Source of the DNA: Peloplasma aerotolerans
Lineage (GTDB): Bacteria > Bacillota_I > Bacilli_A > Acholeplasmatales > Acholeplasmataceae
Length of the DNA: 64,000 bases
NCBI RefSeq assembly: GCF_030012175.1
Contig: NZ_JASCXW010000001.1
Location: 1 to 64,000, forward strand
Reading direction: 5' to 3'
Positions 27,754 to 37,588 of the stretch are shown here, piece by piece. The notes beneath the pieces were generated by a model. That model saw only the letters and a list, made by a program, of their open reading frames with translations. It had not been told where the DNA came from and ran no database searches. The position numbers and the translations under genes were made by a program. The stretch's first letter is position 1, and each line of letters opens with the position of its first letter.

Positions 27754-28887
27754 ATGATGAATGGTAAAGTAACGAAAGAAGCATTTACGTTTGATGATTT
27801 ATTATTGGTCCCAGCTTTTTCAAAAGTGGTTCCTGTAGATGTCAAAGTCAATACAAAGTTGACGAAAAAGATTGAGTTAAACATTCCTATTTTATCGGCA
27901 GCAATGGATACTGTTACTGAAGATGAGATGGCGATTGCTTTAGCAAAAATAGGTGGAATGGGTATTATCCATAAGAACCTAAGCATCCAAGAGCAAACTG
28001 ATATGGTTAAAAAAGTAAAATCAACACCTCTTGATGTATCTGATAAAGATGCTTGCGTTGATTTGAATAAGAAGCTAAGAGTTGGTGCTGCAGTTGGTGT
28101 CTCTAAAGATACGATGGACCGCGTCAAAGCTTTGGTTTCTGCAAATGTTGATATCATTGCTGTTGATAGTGCACATGGCCATTCAAAAGGCGTTATCGAA
28201 ACCGTTAAACAAATTCATGCCCTTTATCCAGATTTAGATATTATCGGTGGTAATGTTGTTACTGCACAAGCAGCAATCGATTTGATTTATGCAGGTGCTT
28301 CAGCTATAAAAGTTGGGGTTGGTCCTGGATCGATTTGTACAACTCGCGTTGTTTCAGGTGTCGGAGTTCCACAATTAACCGCGATTAATGATGTTTATCA
28401 AGTAACTAGACAATATGAAATCGGTATTATTGCTGATGGCGGAATTAAGTTATCAGGTGATATTCCAAAAGCCTTAGCGGCTGGTGCTGATTGTGTGATG
28501 TTAGGTGGATTACTCGCCGGAACAAAAGAAACCCCTGGTGATGTTTTTGTTGTTGATGGAAAAGAAGTTAAAAGTTATGTTGGTATGGGCTCATTAACAG
28601 CCATGAAAAAAGGGTCAAGTGACCGTTATTTTCAAGGTGGTGTTCAAGAACTTAAAAAACTAGTCCCTGAAGGCATTGAAGCAACCGTCAGTTATAAAGG
28701 ACCTATTTGTGATGTCATTCATCAAATGGTTGGTGGATTACGTTCTGGTATGGGATATTGTGGTTGCGAAACAATTACTGAAATGAAAGATAAAGCTCAA
28801 TTTGTAAAAATAAGTAATGCTGGATTAAAAGAATCACATCCGCATGATGTAGATAATATCAAGGAGGCTCCAAATTATCATGAATGA
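27754..28887 (+). CDS. guaB: IMP dehydrogenase lacking CBS domains
   Basis: A 377-residue IMP dehydrogenase, the first step from IMP to GMP. The start at ATG 27754 (second ATG at 27757) follows AAGGGG; the open frame continues 60 codons upstream across the terminator and is not coding. The N-terminus [13 protein letters not shown], the catalytic Cys195 in GPGSICTTR, and the [13 protein letters not shown] and [11 protein letters not shown] loops are intact. The usual Bateman (CBS pair) insert of about 110 residues is absent: [10 protein letters not shown] runs straight to [10 protein letters not shown]. It overlaps guaA by eight bases. Confidence 0.95.
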   Translation: MMNGKVTKEAFTFDDLLLVPAFSKVVPVDVKVNTKLTKKIELNIPILSAAMDTVTEDEMAIALAKIGGMGIIHKNLSIQEQTDMVKKVKSTPLDVSDKDACVDLNKKLRVGAAVGVSKDTMDRVKALVSANVDIIAVDSAHGHSKGVIETVKQIHALYPDLDIIGGNVVTAQAAIDLIYAGASAIKVGVGPGSICTTRVVSGVGVPQLTAINDVYQVTRQYEIGIIADGGIKLSGDIPKALAAGADCVMLGGLLAGTKETPGDVFVVDGKEVKSYVGMGSLTAMKKGSSDRYFQGGVQELKKLVPEGIEATVSYKGPICDVIHQMVGGLRSGMGYCGCETITEMKDKAQFVKISNAGLKESHPHDVDNIKEAPNYHE

Positions 28888-30406
28888 TTATATTGTCGTT
28901 TTAGATTATGGGAGCCAGTATAACCAATTAATCGTCAGAAGAATTAGAGATTTAGGCGTTTACGCTGAACTCGTTCATCCTGATGATTTCTTTTCGTGTG
29001 ATTTACCTCAAGTTAAAGGGGTTATATTATCTGGTGGACCGAATTCTGTTTATGATGAAAATGCACCTAAGCTAGAAACTAAATTACTAGACTTAAAGAT
29101 ACCTATATTAGGAATATGCTATGGGATGCAATTACTTGTTCATACTTTAGGTGGTGTTGTTGAATCCAACGACTTAAGAGAGTATGGAAACACGGAACTC
29201 AATATTACAAAAGATAATCCCTTAACGAAAGGGTTAGCATTTTCATTTAATGTCTGGATGAGTCATGGTGATGTTGTTAAAACATTACCGAAAGGTTTTA
29301 TATCAGTTGCTTCATCAAAGACGACAGATCATGCGATGATGATGCATGAAACTCAACCAATATATGGGATACAATTCCATCCTGAAGTTAGAAATACAGT
29401 ACATGGTATCGAAATTTTAGATCACTTTGTTAAAGATATATGCAAAATGGATAAAAACTGGTCGATACCAGCTTTTATCGAACAAAAGACATTAGAAATA
29501 AGAGAATTGGTTAAAGATGGTCATGTGATTTGCGCATTATCTGGTGGTGTTGATTCATCGGTTGTTACTGCTTTATTAGCTCATATCTTAAAAGATCAGT
29601 TTACACCTATTTTTGTTGATCACGGACTCTTAAGGAAAGATGAAGCACTAGATGTTCAAAATACGTTTAAAAGAGATTTTGAAACGAATTTGATTACCGT
29701 TGATGCTAAAGATCGCTTTTTCGCAAAACTGAAAGGTATCTCTGACCCTGAGCAAAAAAGAAAAATCATCGGTAATGAGTTTATCAAAGTCTTTGAAGAA
29801 CAAATCAAAAACTTTAAAGATGCTAAATATCTTGCTCAAGGTACACTATATACAGATGTCATAGAATCAGGAACGAAAACCGCACAAACCATTAAGTCCC
29901 ATCATAATGTCGGTGGCCTACCTAAAAATATGAAACTCATTTTAATAGAACCTTTAAACACCTTATTTAAAGACGAAGTCAGAGATTTAGGCATTCGCCT
30001 AGGATTACCTGAGTCGATTGTTAACCGTCAACCTTTTCCAGGTCCTGGTCTAGCCATTCGTATCTTAGGTGATATTACACCTGATAAGATAAGAATCGTT
30101 CAAGAAAGTGATTTTATATTAAGAGAAGAAATTAAAAATCATGGTCTTGATAAATCAATTTGGCAATATTTTACTGTCTTAACACCTTTAAAGACTGTTG
30201 GTGTGATGGGTGATAATAGGACATATGATTATGTCTTAGTCATTCGCGCAGTAACATCTATTGATGGTATGACTGCTGACTTTGCACAAATACCTTATGA
30301 AACCTTGCAAAAGATATCTAATCGAATGACCAATGAGGTAAAAGGGATCAATCGAGTTGTCTATGATATTACCTCAAAACCTCCAGGAACGATTGAATGG
30401 GAATGA
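28880..30406 (+). CDS. guaA: GMP synthase (glutamine-hydrolysing)
   Basis: A 508-residue GMP synthase of normal length. The class I glutaminase domain has Cys80 in GICYGMQ and the later FHPEV; the ATP-pyrophosphatase domain has SGGVDSS (221-227); the dimerisation domain ends KPPGTIEWE. ATG 28880 lies inside the end of guaB, with AAGGAGG 13 bases upstream. It converts XMP to GMP. A terminator hairpin follows that also covers the radC ribosome site. Confidence 0.98.
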   Translation: MNDYIVVLDYGSQYNQLIVRRIRDLGVYAELVHPDDFFSCDLPQVKGVILSGGPNSVYDENAPKLETKLLDLKIPILGICYGMQLLVHTLGGVVESNDLREYGNTELNITKDNPLTKGLAFSFNVWMSHGDVVKTLPKGFISVASSKTTDHAMMMHETQPIYGIQFHPEVRNTVHGIEILDHFVKDICKMDKNWSIPAFIEQKTLEIRELVKDGHVICALSGGVDSSVVTALLAHILKDQFTPIFVDHGLLRKDEALDVQNTFKRDFETNLITVDAKDRFFAKLKGISDPEQKRKIIGNEFIKVFEEQIKNFKDAKYLAQGTLYTDVIESGTKTAQTIKSHHNVGGLPKNMKLILIEPLNTLFKDEVRDLGIRLGLPESIVNRQPFPGPGLAIRILGDITPDKIRIVQESDFILREEIKNHGLDKSIWQYFTVLTPLKTVGVMGDNRTYDYVLVIRAVTSIDGMTADFAQIPYETLQKISNRMTNEVKGINRVVYDITSKPPGTIEWE

Positions 30407-30428
30407 AATTAAAGTAAAAATCAAACAT

Positions 30429-30462
30429 CTCTTCTATATTTAGATATAAGGAGGTGTTTTTT
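30429..30462 (+). terminator. Terminator hairpin overlapping the radC ribosome site
   Basis: ACATCTCTT pairs with AAGGAGGTGT and is followed by six Ts and then the radC ATG. The 3' arm of the stem contains the radC Shine-Dalgarno (AAGGAGGT). Confidence 0.75.
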
Positions 30463-30463
30463 A

Positions 30464-31147
30464 ATGTATTTAGTTAAAGAAATGCCAAAAGAAGAACGAC
30501 CAAGAGAACGTTTATTAGCCTATGGAGCAAACGCACTATCGAATGAAGAGTTACTTGCTATATTACTTAGAACAGGCAGAAAAGATTTATCGGTTTTAGA
30601 ATTATCAAAAAATGTTTTATATCATTTAGAGTCTTTAGAAGATTTAAAAAGAATGACAGTGCAAGAACTCTTGCAAGTCAAAGGAATTAAAGAAGCTAAA
30701 GCAACAACTATTATTGCAGCTATTGAATTAGGTAAAAGGTTATCCAATCTTAATCGTGAAAAAAAATCTTTAATTCAGTCACCTTATGATGTTTATATGC
30801 TCTTACATCACGAGTTATCTCACTTAGAACAAGAACACTTTATTTGTATCTACTTAAATACAAAAAGTGAAGTGATTAAAAAAGATACTATCTTCATAGG
30901 AACGATAAATCAAACTTTAATCCATCCAAGAGAAATATATAAACATGCAATTAAACTATCAGCTGCTGCTGTACTATTTGTTCATAATCACCCATCAGGT
31001 GACTCAACACCAAGTAAGGCCGATATTAAAGCAACAACTTCCTTAATGGAAGCAAGTACCATTATGGGTATTGACTTAATCGATCATATTATTATCGGTC
31101 ATCATGAGTACTATAGTTTGAAAGAACAAAAGAAAACAAAAATATAA
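30464..31147 (+). CDS. radC: RadC family JAMM-fold protein
   Basis: A 227-residue RadC protein. An N-terminal helix-hairpin-helix region (LLQVKGIKEAKATTI) is followed by the MPN/JAMM domain with the metal motif HNHPSGDSTPS (His174, His176, Asp near 187). Despite its name its role is not settled; DNA-repair and processing roles have been proposed for the family. ATG 30464 follows AAGGAGGT, which is embedded in the guaA terminator stem. Confidence 0.93.
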   Translation: MYLVKEMPKEERPRERLLAYGANALSNEELLAILLRTGRKDLSVLELSKNVLYHLESLEDLKRMTVQELLQVKGIKEAKATTIIAAIELGKRLSNLNREKKSLIQSPYDVYMLLHHELSHLEQEHFICIYLNTKSEVIKKDTIFIGTINQTLIHPREIYKHAIKLSAAAVLFVHNHPSGDSTPSKADIKATTSLMEASTIMGIDLIDHIIIGHHEYYSLKEQKKTKI

Positions 31148-31204
31148 TCACATCATATCGATTATTGCTTTATCATGCTATAATCAAAATAAGGAAGTGA
31201 TGAT

Positions 31205-32140
31205 ATGAAGAAAAAAGACAATACCAAATTGTTCTGGTATGCGATAGCTTTAGGATTTATCCTACTGTTTGTCTTAATTTTATTAAGTAGTATATTAGAT
31301 GTAGGAGATCGCTTAAGAACGATTCATCCATATGTTGAATATGGTTTTTATGGTTTGTCTGCATTACTTGTCTATGCCCTCATCTTAAGACCTGTGCATA
31401 TCATTTTGTTTTCTCCAGCATTTTCAGTTGAGACAACACTTGATGAAGCATCAAGAAAAAACTATTTGGTTTATAAAAGGGTTGCTAAAAGATTAATGGC
31501 ATTTGAAGATTTACCTGAAGCAGAAAGTGAAAGTTTAAAAAATGCAATGGGTAATGCACAAGAATTAAGAGAAGCATTAAATCATACCTTTACAAAGCAT
31601 ATAAAAAAGAAGATGAACAAAGTCATTAAGAAAAATGCTAAAACAGTAATGATCTCAACCGCGATTTCACAAAACGGAAAATTAGATTTTTATACAGTGG
31701 TTGTCGTTAACTTAAAAATGATTAAAGAATTAGTTGTCATGTGTGGCTTTAGGCCATCTTATAAAAATCTTTCTAGACTTACGGTCAATGTTTTTACAAC
31801 AGCATTGATTGCTGAAGGATTAGAAAATATGGACATTAATGAGATTTTACCAACATCAACCATTAATACATTAGGTGACATCCCATTCATTAGACCAATG
31901 CTTTCGTCAGTAACTCAAGGTATATCGAATGCGCTATTAACATTAAGAATTGGTATTGTTACTCGTAAATTCTTATTTAGTGATGCAAAAGAGATTACGA
32001 AAGAAGAAATAAGAAGAGGTGCTTTATTTGAAGCAGCTAAAATGCTTCCTTCAGTTTTGGCAGATGCTTTTATGATTTTACCAAAAAGAATTGCAAACCT
32101 GTTTAAAAAACCACCAAAAGAAAGTTTTGAAGAACTCTAA
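31205..32140 (+). CDS. DUF697-like membrane protein
   Basis: A 311-residue protein with two N-terminal membrane helices (about 10-30 and 45-66), a basic helical linker and a DUF697/YcjF-like C-terminal half (about 145-290). AAGGAAGTGATGAT precedes ATG 31205. Family function is unknown; some members accompany GTPases, but none is adjacent here. A strong terminator follows. Confidence 0.65.
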   Translation: MKKKDNTKLFWYAIALGFILLFVLILLSSILDVGDRLRTIHPYVEYGFYGLSALLVYALILRPVHIILFSPAFSVETTLDEASRKNYLVYKRVAKRLMAFEDLPEAESESLKNAMGNAQELREALNHTFTKHIKKKMNKVIKKNAKTVMISTAISQNGKLDFYTVVVVNLKMIKELVVMCGFRPSYKNLSRLTVNVFTTALIAEGLENMDINEILPTSTINTLGDIPFIRPMLSSVTQGISNALLTLRIGIVTRKFLFSDAKEITKEEIRRGALFEAAKMLPSVLADAFMILPKRIANLFKKPPKESFEEL

Positions 32141-32146
32141 AATCAA

Positions 32147-32172
32147 GAAGATGCTTTTCGCATCTTTTTTTT
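32147..32172 (+). terminator. Terminator after the DUF697-like gene
   Basis: AAGATGC-TTTTC-GCATCTT hairpin followed by a run of Ts. Confidence 0.9.
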
Positions 32173-32292
32173 AACTTCAAAACGGCAAATATTGGTTCTA
32201 ACACTTGCAATATGCATCATTTTTGAGTAAACTATAACTGTTAAGTTCGGAAATCATATTTTTGATTTCAAAAAAAAATAGAGGAGAAAAAA

Positions 32293-33438
32293 ATGAAGAA
32301 GATTTTAGGTTTATTTTTGATGGTCGTTGCTGTATTTACTTTAGCAGCATGCGGACCAAGAGTATATCAAATTGCTATGATTACAGACTCTGGTGATATT
32401 GATGACCGTTCATTCAACCAAGGTACTTGGGAAGGTATTGTTGACTTTGCTCAAGAAAACAATATTACTTACAAGTACTACAAGCCAACTGCAGTTACTT
32501 TAGATGCATATATTGCAGCTATTGACTTAGCAGTTAAAGGTGGAGCTGAAATTGTTGTAACACCTGGTTTCTTATTTGAAAACAGTGTACACAAAGCTCA
32601 AACAGAGTACCCTGATGTTAAATTTGTTATTCTAGACGGTTCACCACATAATGTGGCTGACTGGGGAACTATGGAAACTTATGATGGAGAAGACATAGAT
32701 TTTACTGTTGCATCAAACACATTATCTATATTCTTCCAAGAAGAACAATCAGGATTCCTTGCTGGTTATGCTTCAGTCAGAGAAGGTCATAGAACATTAG
32801 GTTTCATGGGTGGTATGGCAGTTCCTGCAGTTGTACGTTTTGGTGCAGGTTATGTAGCTGGTGCTTATTACGCAGCTGAAGAACTTGGATTAACAACAGC
32901 TCAAATGCAATTCCCAGCAAACCGTTATGTCTACTTAAATTCATTTGCTCAAGACGATGCATGGGTTACTCAAGCAACTTCTTGGTATAATGCAGGCGTT
33001 GATATTATTCATGCTGCTGCTGGTGGTGCTGGTATTTCAGTTATGACTGCTGCAGAAAATACAAACAAATGGATGGTTGGTGTTGACGTTGACCAATCTA
33101 ATATTAACGACAAAGTTTTAACATCAGCAATGAAAGGTTTAGCAGTTGCTGTTCAAGAAGCATTAGATGATTTCTTTAATGCAACATTTAATGGCGGAAG
33201 AAGTATTACTTTAGGTGCTGCAGAAGATGCAGTTGGTCTACCTACAGCTACTGAATCTTGGAGATTTTCTAACTTTACAGTCGCACAATATCAAGTTATT
33301 TTTGATGCTGTTGCTGACGGTGATGTAGTTGTTCCAGCGGATCGTGCTGCAATGGATGCATTCTTAGATGATTTATATCCAGACTTTGATTTTACAGCTA
33401 TCTTAAACGCAATCTTTGGTGTTCCTGAAGCTGAATAA
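32293..33438 (+). CDS. BMP-family nucleoside-binding lipoprotein
   Basis: A 381-residue solute-binding lipoprotein (lipobox LAACG, Cys20) of the BMP/PnrA-like family that delivers purine nucleosides to an ABC importer. Family motifs include DSGDIDDRSFNQGTWEG near the N-terminus, EEQSGFLAGYAS, GFMGGMAVPAV and HAAAGGAG. GAGGAG precedes ATG 32293. It opens a four-gene importer unit; a hairpin at 33468-33493 separates it from the ATPase gene, which would give more binding protein than membrane components. Confidence 0.93.
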   Translation: MKKILGLFLMVVAVFTLAACGPRVYQIAMITDSGDIDDRSFNQGTWEGIVDFAQENNITYKYYKPTAVTLDAYIAAIDLAVKGGAEIVVTPGFLFENSVHKAQTEYPDVKFVILDGSPHNVADWGTMETYDGEDIDFTVASNTLSIFFQEEQSGFLAGYASVREGHRTLGFMGGMAVPAVVRFGAGYVAGAYYAAEELGLTTAQMQFPANRYVYLNSFAQDDAWVTQATSWYNAGVDIIHAAAGGAGISVMTAAENTNKWMVGVDVDQSNINDKVLTSAMKGLAVAVQEALDDFFNATFNGGRSITLGAAEDAVGLPTATESWRFSNFTVAQYQVIFDAVADGDVVVPADRAAMDAFLDDLYPDFDFTAILNAIFGVPEAE

Positions 33439-33467
33439 TCGATGATAGAAAAAATTTAATTTGGAAT

Positions 33468-33493
33468 AATGGGGAAAGTCTTCTTTCCCCATT
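33468..33493 (+). terminator. Intra-operon hairpin after the binding-protein gene
   Basis: AATGGGGAAAG-TCTT-CTTTCCCCATT, a perfect inverted repeat followed by TTTC. It has only a weak T-tail, so partial termination or 3'-end protection is likely rather than full stop. Confidence 0.7.
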
Positions 33494-33516
33494 TTCTAAA
33501 AATAGGGGTGATTTTT

Positions 33517-35040
33517 TTGACTTATAAAATTGAAATGAAAAACATCACAAAACGATTTGGAACACTTGTAGCAAATGATGATATAACACTACAAGTTAAA
33601 CCAGGTGAGATTCATGCATTATTAGGAGAAAATGGTGCAGGAAAATCAACGCTGATGTCCATCTTGTTTGGGTTATATGTGCCTGATGAAGGTGATATTT
33701 TTATTGATGGAAAAAAAGTAGACATTCATTCGCCTAATGATGCAAATAAACTTAATATAGGTATGGTTCATCAACATTTTAAACTTGTTGAGCCTTTTTC
33801 TGTTTTAGACAATATTGTATTAGGTTCTGAAGATAGTCATCATGGTTTTATGACCTATGAAAAATCTATTGAAAAAATATTGAATATCATAGCTACATAT
33901 AATCTCAAAGTTGATATTGATGCAATCATCAGTGAAATCACTGTTGGTCAACAACAAAGAGTTGAGATCTTAAAGATGCTTTATCGAGATAGCGAAATAA
34001 TGATTTTTGATGAGCCAACTGCTGTATTAACACCTCAAGAGATTAAAGAGTTAATGCAGATTATGAAAAACTTTGCTAAAGAAGGCAAAACCATTATTTT
34101 AATTACACATAAACTAAATGAGATTAAAGCTGTGGCTGATCGTTGTACCATTTTAAGAAGAGGTAAATGTGTTGGTACTGTGGATGTTGCAAAAACCTCT
34201 ACCGATCAACTTGCTGAAATGATGGTTGGACGTGAAGTTAGTTTTACGGTTGATAAAAAAGATATAAAACCTGGAAAAAGTGTTTTTGAAGTTAAAAACT
34301 TATCAATTCAAGGACGCGGAAGAAATTCTGTAACTGATGTGAGTTTTAACGTGCATCAACATGAGATCTTAGGCATAGCGGGTATTGATGGTAATGGGCA
34401 AACAGAGCTTGTTCAAGCCATTACTGGATTAATTCCTGCAATTCAAGGCGAGGTTGAAATCAATGGCAAACCTGTTACAAAAATGACGATTAGAGAAAAA
34501 TATGAACATGGAATGTCTCATATTCCTGAAGATCGTCATAAACATGCAGTTGTCCTTGATTTTGATTTACAAAGTAACTTAGTCATTCAAAATTATTATA
34601 GAAGTCCATTTCAAAAAACAAAATTGCTTCAGTTTGATGCAATCAAAACTCATGCTGAAGAACTTATAGAAAAATTTGATATTAGATCTGAAAAAGGTGC
34701 GAAAACGACTGTTAGATCGATGTCAGGTGGAAATCAACAAAAAGCGATCTTAGGTCGTGAGATTTCAAGAGCACATGATATTTTAATAGCAGTACAACCA
34801 ACAAGAGGTTTAGATGTTGGTGCGATTGAATATATCCATAGTCAATTACTAGAAGAGCGAAGAAAAGGCAAAGCTGTTTTACTCGTATCACTTGAAATAG
34901 AGGAGATTATGAATTTATCAGATCGAATTCTTGTGATGTATGAAGGTGAAATGGTTGGCGAGTTTGATCCTAAGAAAGTAACGATTAATGAGTTAGGATT
35001 ATACATGTCAGGTGCAAAACGAGGTGCAAAAAATGAATAA
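33517..35040 (+). CDS. Nucleoside ABC importer, double ATP-binding protein
   Basis: A 507-residue protein with two fused ABC domains (NupO/YufO type). A TTG start at 33517 is proposed: AGGGGTGA lies six bases upstream, whereas the in-frame ATG at 33469 falls inside the hairpin. Domain 1 has intact Walker A GENGAGKST and VGQQQRVEI signature with FDEPTAVLTP. Domain 2 has a degenerate Walker A (GIDGNGQTE) and MSGGNQQKAILG signature, as usual in this family. It powers purine nucleoside uptake with the two permeases downstream. It overlaps the next gene by eight bases. Confidence 0.94.
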   Translation: MTYKIEMKNITKRFGTLVANDDITLQVKPGEIHALLGENGAGKSTLMSILFGLYVPDEGDIFIDGKKVDIHSPNDANKLNIGMVHQHFKLVEPFSVLDNIVLGSEDSHHGFMTYEKSIEKILNIIATYNLKVDIDAIISEITVGQQQRVEILKMLYRDSEIMIFDEPTAVLTPQEIKELMQIMKNFAKEGKTIILITHKLNEIKAVADRCTILRRGKCVGTVDVAKTSTDQLAEMMVGREVSFTVDKKDIKPGKSVFEVKNLSIQGRGRNSVTDVSFNVHQHEILGIAGIDGNGQTELVQAITGLIPAIQGEVEINGKPVTKMTIREKYEHGMSHIPEDRHKHAVVLDFDLQSNLVIQNYYRSPFQKTKLLQFDAIKTHAEELIEKFDIRSEKGAKTTVRSMSGGNQQKAILGREISRAHDILIAVQPTRGLDVGAIEYIHSQLLEERRKGKAVLLVSLEIEEIMNLSDRILVMYEGEMVGEFDPKKVTINELGLYMSGAKRGAKNE

Positions 35041-36187
35041 TCAAAATCAAAAAGAAGTAAGCAAATTCAAAAAACATTTCACTTCATTTTTCCGAGTCAT
35101 TAAACCTTCATTAATCTCGATTGGAACCGGACTATTTATTGGATTAATTATTATGATTATCTTTGACCCACGTGATGCTTTTCCCGCATTATTTACCTTA
35201 ATAGGCGGTGGCTTTATTGGAGGCATCAAAGGTGTTGGTGATATGCTTGAAATGGCAGCACCAATTATGTTAGCAGGTTTAGCTGTAGCATTTGCATTTA
35301 AAACAGGATTATTTAACATCGGTGCTTCAGGACAAATGATGATGGGTGCACTCGCATCGTTATTTGTAGGGATATTGGTCCAACTTCCACCATTTCAACA
35401 CTTAATGCTCGCATTATTTGTTGGGATTGTAGCTGGTGCAATATGGGGATTTATCCCTGGTATATTAAAAGCTACTAGGCATGTAAATGAAGTTGTCGCA
35501 TCTATTATGATGAACTATATTGCTTTATATATTTTTACAACCTTAGTAACAACTTACTTATCACAAGGTACAGGCTCAAATTCAACATCTAGACCTGTTC
35601 AAATATCTGCAGCTCTACCAAGATTATCGACACTCTTTCCGGGATCTACAGCAAATATTGGGATCTTTATTGCTATTGGTGTGATTATTATTGCGCATAT
35701 TATTATTCATAAAACGACTTTAGGTTTTTCACTAAGAGCTTCTGGATTTAGTTTTGAAGGAAGTCGTTACGCAGGGATGAACACTAAAGCTAATATTGTC
35801 ATCGCGATGACTTTATCTGGTCTGTTTGCAGGACTGGGTGGTTCGATTTTATACTTAGTAAGAGGAAAGACAATTGCTGACTTCCATATCTTTACTGAAG
35901 GTTTTGATGGGATTTCAGTTGCCTTATTAGGCTTAGGAGAACCTATTGGTGCATTGTTTGCTGGTTTATTTTTAGCAAATATTCGTATGGGTGGTTTTTA
36001 TATGCAACTCTATTCTTATTCTAGAGAGCTTATTGATATGATTGTTGCAATCATTATTTACTCGATTGCAATTACTGCAGCAATCCAAATGTTGCTCAAA
36101 CGCTTTGGATATACCGTAAAAACATTCGTTTCTCAAAAGATTTTGAGAAGACCAGCTCCGAGTGGAGGTGACAACGATGAAGTATAA
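35033..36187 (+). CDS. Nucleoside ABC importer permease 1
   Basis: A 384-residue BPD-2-type permease (NupP/YufP-like) with about eight to ten membrane helices. ATG 35033 is used, with GAGGTG upstream within the ATPase gene; an in-frame GTG at 35012 is unlikely. The segment FNIGASGQMMMGA and LLGLGEPIGALFAGLFLANIRMGG match the family. It overlaps the next permease by eleven bases. Confidence 0.92.
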   Translation: MNNQNQKEVSKFKKHFTSFFRVIKPSLISIGTGLFIGLIIMIIFDPRDAFPALFTLIGGGFIGGIKGVGDMLEMAAPIMLAGLAVAFAFKTGLFNIGASGQMMMGALASLFVGILVQLPPFQHLMLALFVGIVAGAIWGFIPGILKATRHVNEVVASIMMNYIALYIFTTLVTTYLSQGTGSNSTSRPVQISAALPRLSTLFPGSTANIGIFIAIGVIIIAHIIIHKTTLGFSLRASGFSFEGSRYAGMNTKANIVIAMTLSGLFAGLGGSILYLVRGKTIADFHIFTEGFDGISVALLGLGEPIGALFAGLFLANIRMGGFYMQLYSYSRELIDMIVAIIIYSIAITAAIQMLLKRFGYTVKTFVSQKILRRPAPSGGDNDEV

Positions 36188-37412
36188 ATCACTCATTAAG
36201 TGGGGTATAATCATTGTAGCCATTTACGCAGTATTACTTTTACTCTACTATACAACTGGAATTAAACTATTCTTAGAAATGTTTCAAAGCATGCACACAT
36301 CATTTCCAATCTTACTCATTGTTGCTTTAGGTGGTTTAATCTCTGAACGAAGTGGTGTGACGAATATTGCACTCGAAGGTATTATGATTATGGGTGCATT
36401 CTTAGGTATTTGGTTTGTTTTAGGGTTGGAAGCTTATCCTTATTCAAACTTTACAGTCTTTGTCATTTTCTTAGTAAGTATTATGTTTGCAATAGCTTTG
36501 GTTTTATTGACATTGTTTATCATTGACATCATTAGGGAAAAGAAACAAAAAGAAAAGTTCAAGGTTAACCTCTACATCAAAGCTGGTATCGTCTTAGCAC
36601 TTGCTGTTTTAATGACTTTAATCCTTAGAGGTATTCAACCTCAAAAATACTTTATATTCTTAATGGCAATGATGGTTGGTGCAGGTGTTGGTTCGGTTTA
36701 TGCCATGATTCATGCGTATGCAGCAGTTTATTTGAAGTCAAATCAAATTATATCTGCAACCGCACTTAATATTTTTGCCCCTGCATTTTCAATCTTTACC
36801 TCAAGATTTGTTAGAAATAGTTCAAATTATAATATTAGAACCAATGTTAGAATTGCAGAAGTTCCTGTATTATCAAAAATACCTGTTATTGGTGAACTCT
36901 TCTTTACAAACACTTACTTAACACTTTATATTTCATTACTGCTATTAGGCTTAGTTACCATTTTCTTATATAAAACGAAATTCGGTTTAAGACTAAGAGC
37001 TTGTGGAGAAAACCCACAAGCAGCAGATAGTTTAGGTGTTAATATTTATCGGACAAGATTTATTGCAGTAACGTTATCTGGTACACTTGCTGGAATGGGT
37101 GGTATCTTATATGTTCTACCATCAAAAGCATATAGTACAACCGTTGCTGGATTCGGGTTCTTAGCACTAGCAGTTATGATTTTTGGTAACTGGAAACCTA
37201 AAGGTATATTATATGGTGCATTATTCTTTGGATTTATGCGTACACTCGCCCTATATTACCGAGAAGTACCATTCTTAGCAAATCTTGAATTGACATCAGA
37301 TATTTATAATGCAATACCATTTATTGCAACCTTAGTCATCTTAGCGATTTTCTCTAAGAAATCGAATGTTCCGAGAGCACTTGGTCAAATCTATGATCAA
37401 GGAAAACGATAA
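36177..37412 (+). CDS. Nucleoside ABC importer permease 2
   Basis: A 411-residue permease (NupQ/YufQ-like). GGAGGTG lies nine bases before ATG 36177. Family features include RSGVTNIALEGIMIMGAF and LRACGENPQAADSLGVNI. A loop with many charged residues (about 125-140, REKKQKEKFK) splits the membrane helices. It ends the importer operon; a strong terminator follows. Confidence 0.92.
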   Translation: MKYKSLIKWGIIIVAIYAVLLLLYYTTGIKLFLEMFQSMHTSFPILLIVALGGLISERSGVTNIALEGIMIMGAFLGIWFVLGLEAYPYSNFTVFVIFLVSIMFAIALVLLTLFIIDIIREKKQKEKFKVNLYIKAGIVLALAVLMTLILRGIQPQKYFIFLMAMMVGAGVGSVYAMIHAYAAVYLKSNQIISATALNIFAPAFSIFTSRFVRNSSNYNIRTNVRIAEVPVLSKIPVIGELFFTNTYLTLYISLLLLGLVTIFLYKTKFGLRLRACGENPQAADSLGVNIYRTRFIAVTLSGTLAGMGGILYVLPSKAYSTTVAGFGFLALAVMIFGNWKPKGILYGALFFGFMRTLALYYREVPFLANLELTSDIYNAIPFIATLVILAIFSKKSNVPRALGQIYDQGKR

Positions 37413-37440
37413 GCGGTTGACTACAACCGCTTTTTCTTTG
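37411..37440 (+). terminator. Terminator of the nucleoside importer operon
   Basis: AAGCGGTTG-ACTA-CAACCGCTT hairpin followed by TTTC and T-rich sequence. Confidence 0.9.
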
Positions 37441-37553
37441 TAAAAATGAATCGATTAATATACCAAAATATAAGGGTTTATATATATAAATGCCTGAATA
37501 TGACACAAAATCATCCAATCAAGCTTATAATCGGATAAACATGCATATTTTGA

Positions 37554-37582
37554 TTGACTTTTGTAGTCACATAAGATAAAAT
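37554..37582 (+). promoter_or_regulatory. Promoter of the rplU operon
   Basis: TTGACT (37554-37559), 17-base spacer, TAAAAT (37577-37582). The region 37441-37550 before it is AT-rich with no other feature recognised. Confidence 0.75.
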
Positions 37583-37588
37583 ATCTAT

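Noticed and set aside
32173-32292. Riboswitch or consensus promoter upstream of the nucleoside importer
   Set aside because: Only a TATAAC box and a GAAATCA/TGATTTC hairpin were seen; no -35 at proper spacing and no known riboswitch core.
33469-33516. ATG start of the ABC ATPase at 33469
   Set aside because: It lies in the stem of a strong hairpin and the resulting 16 extra residues do not resemble the family N-terminus.
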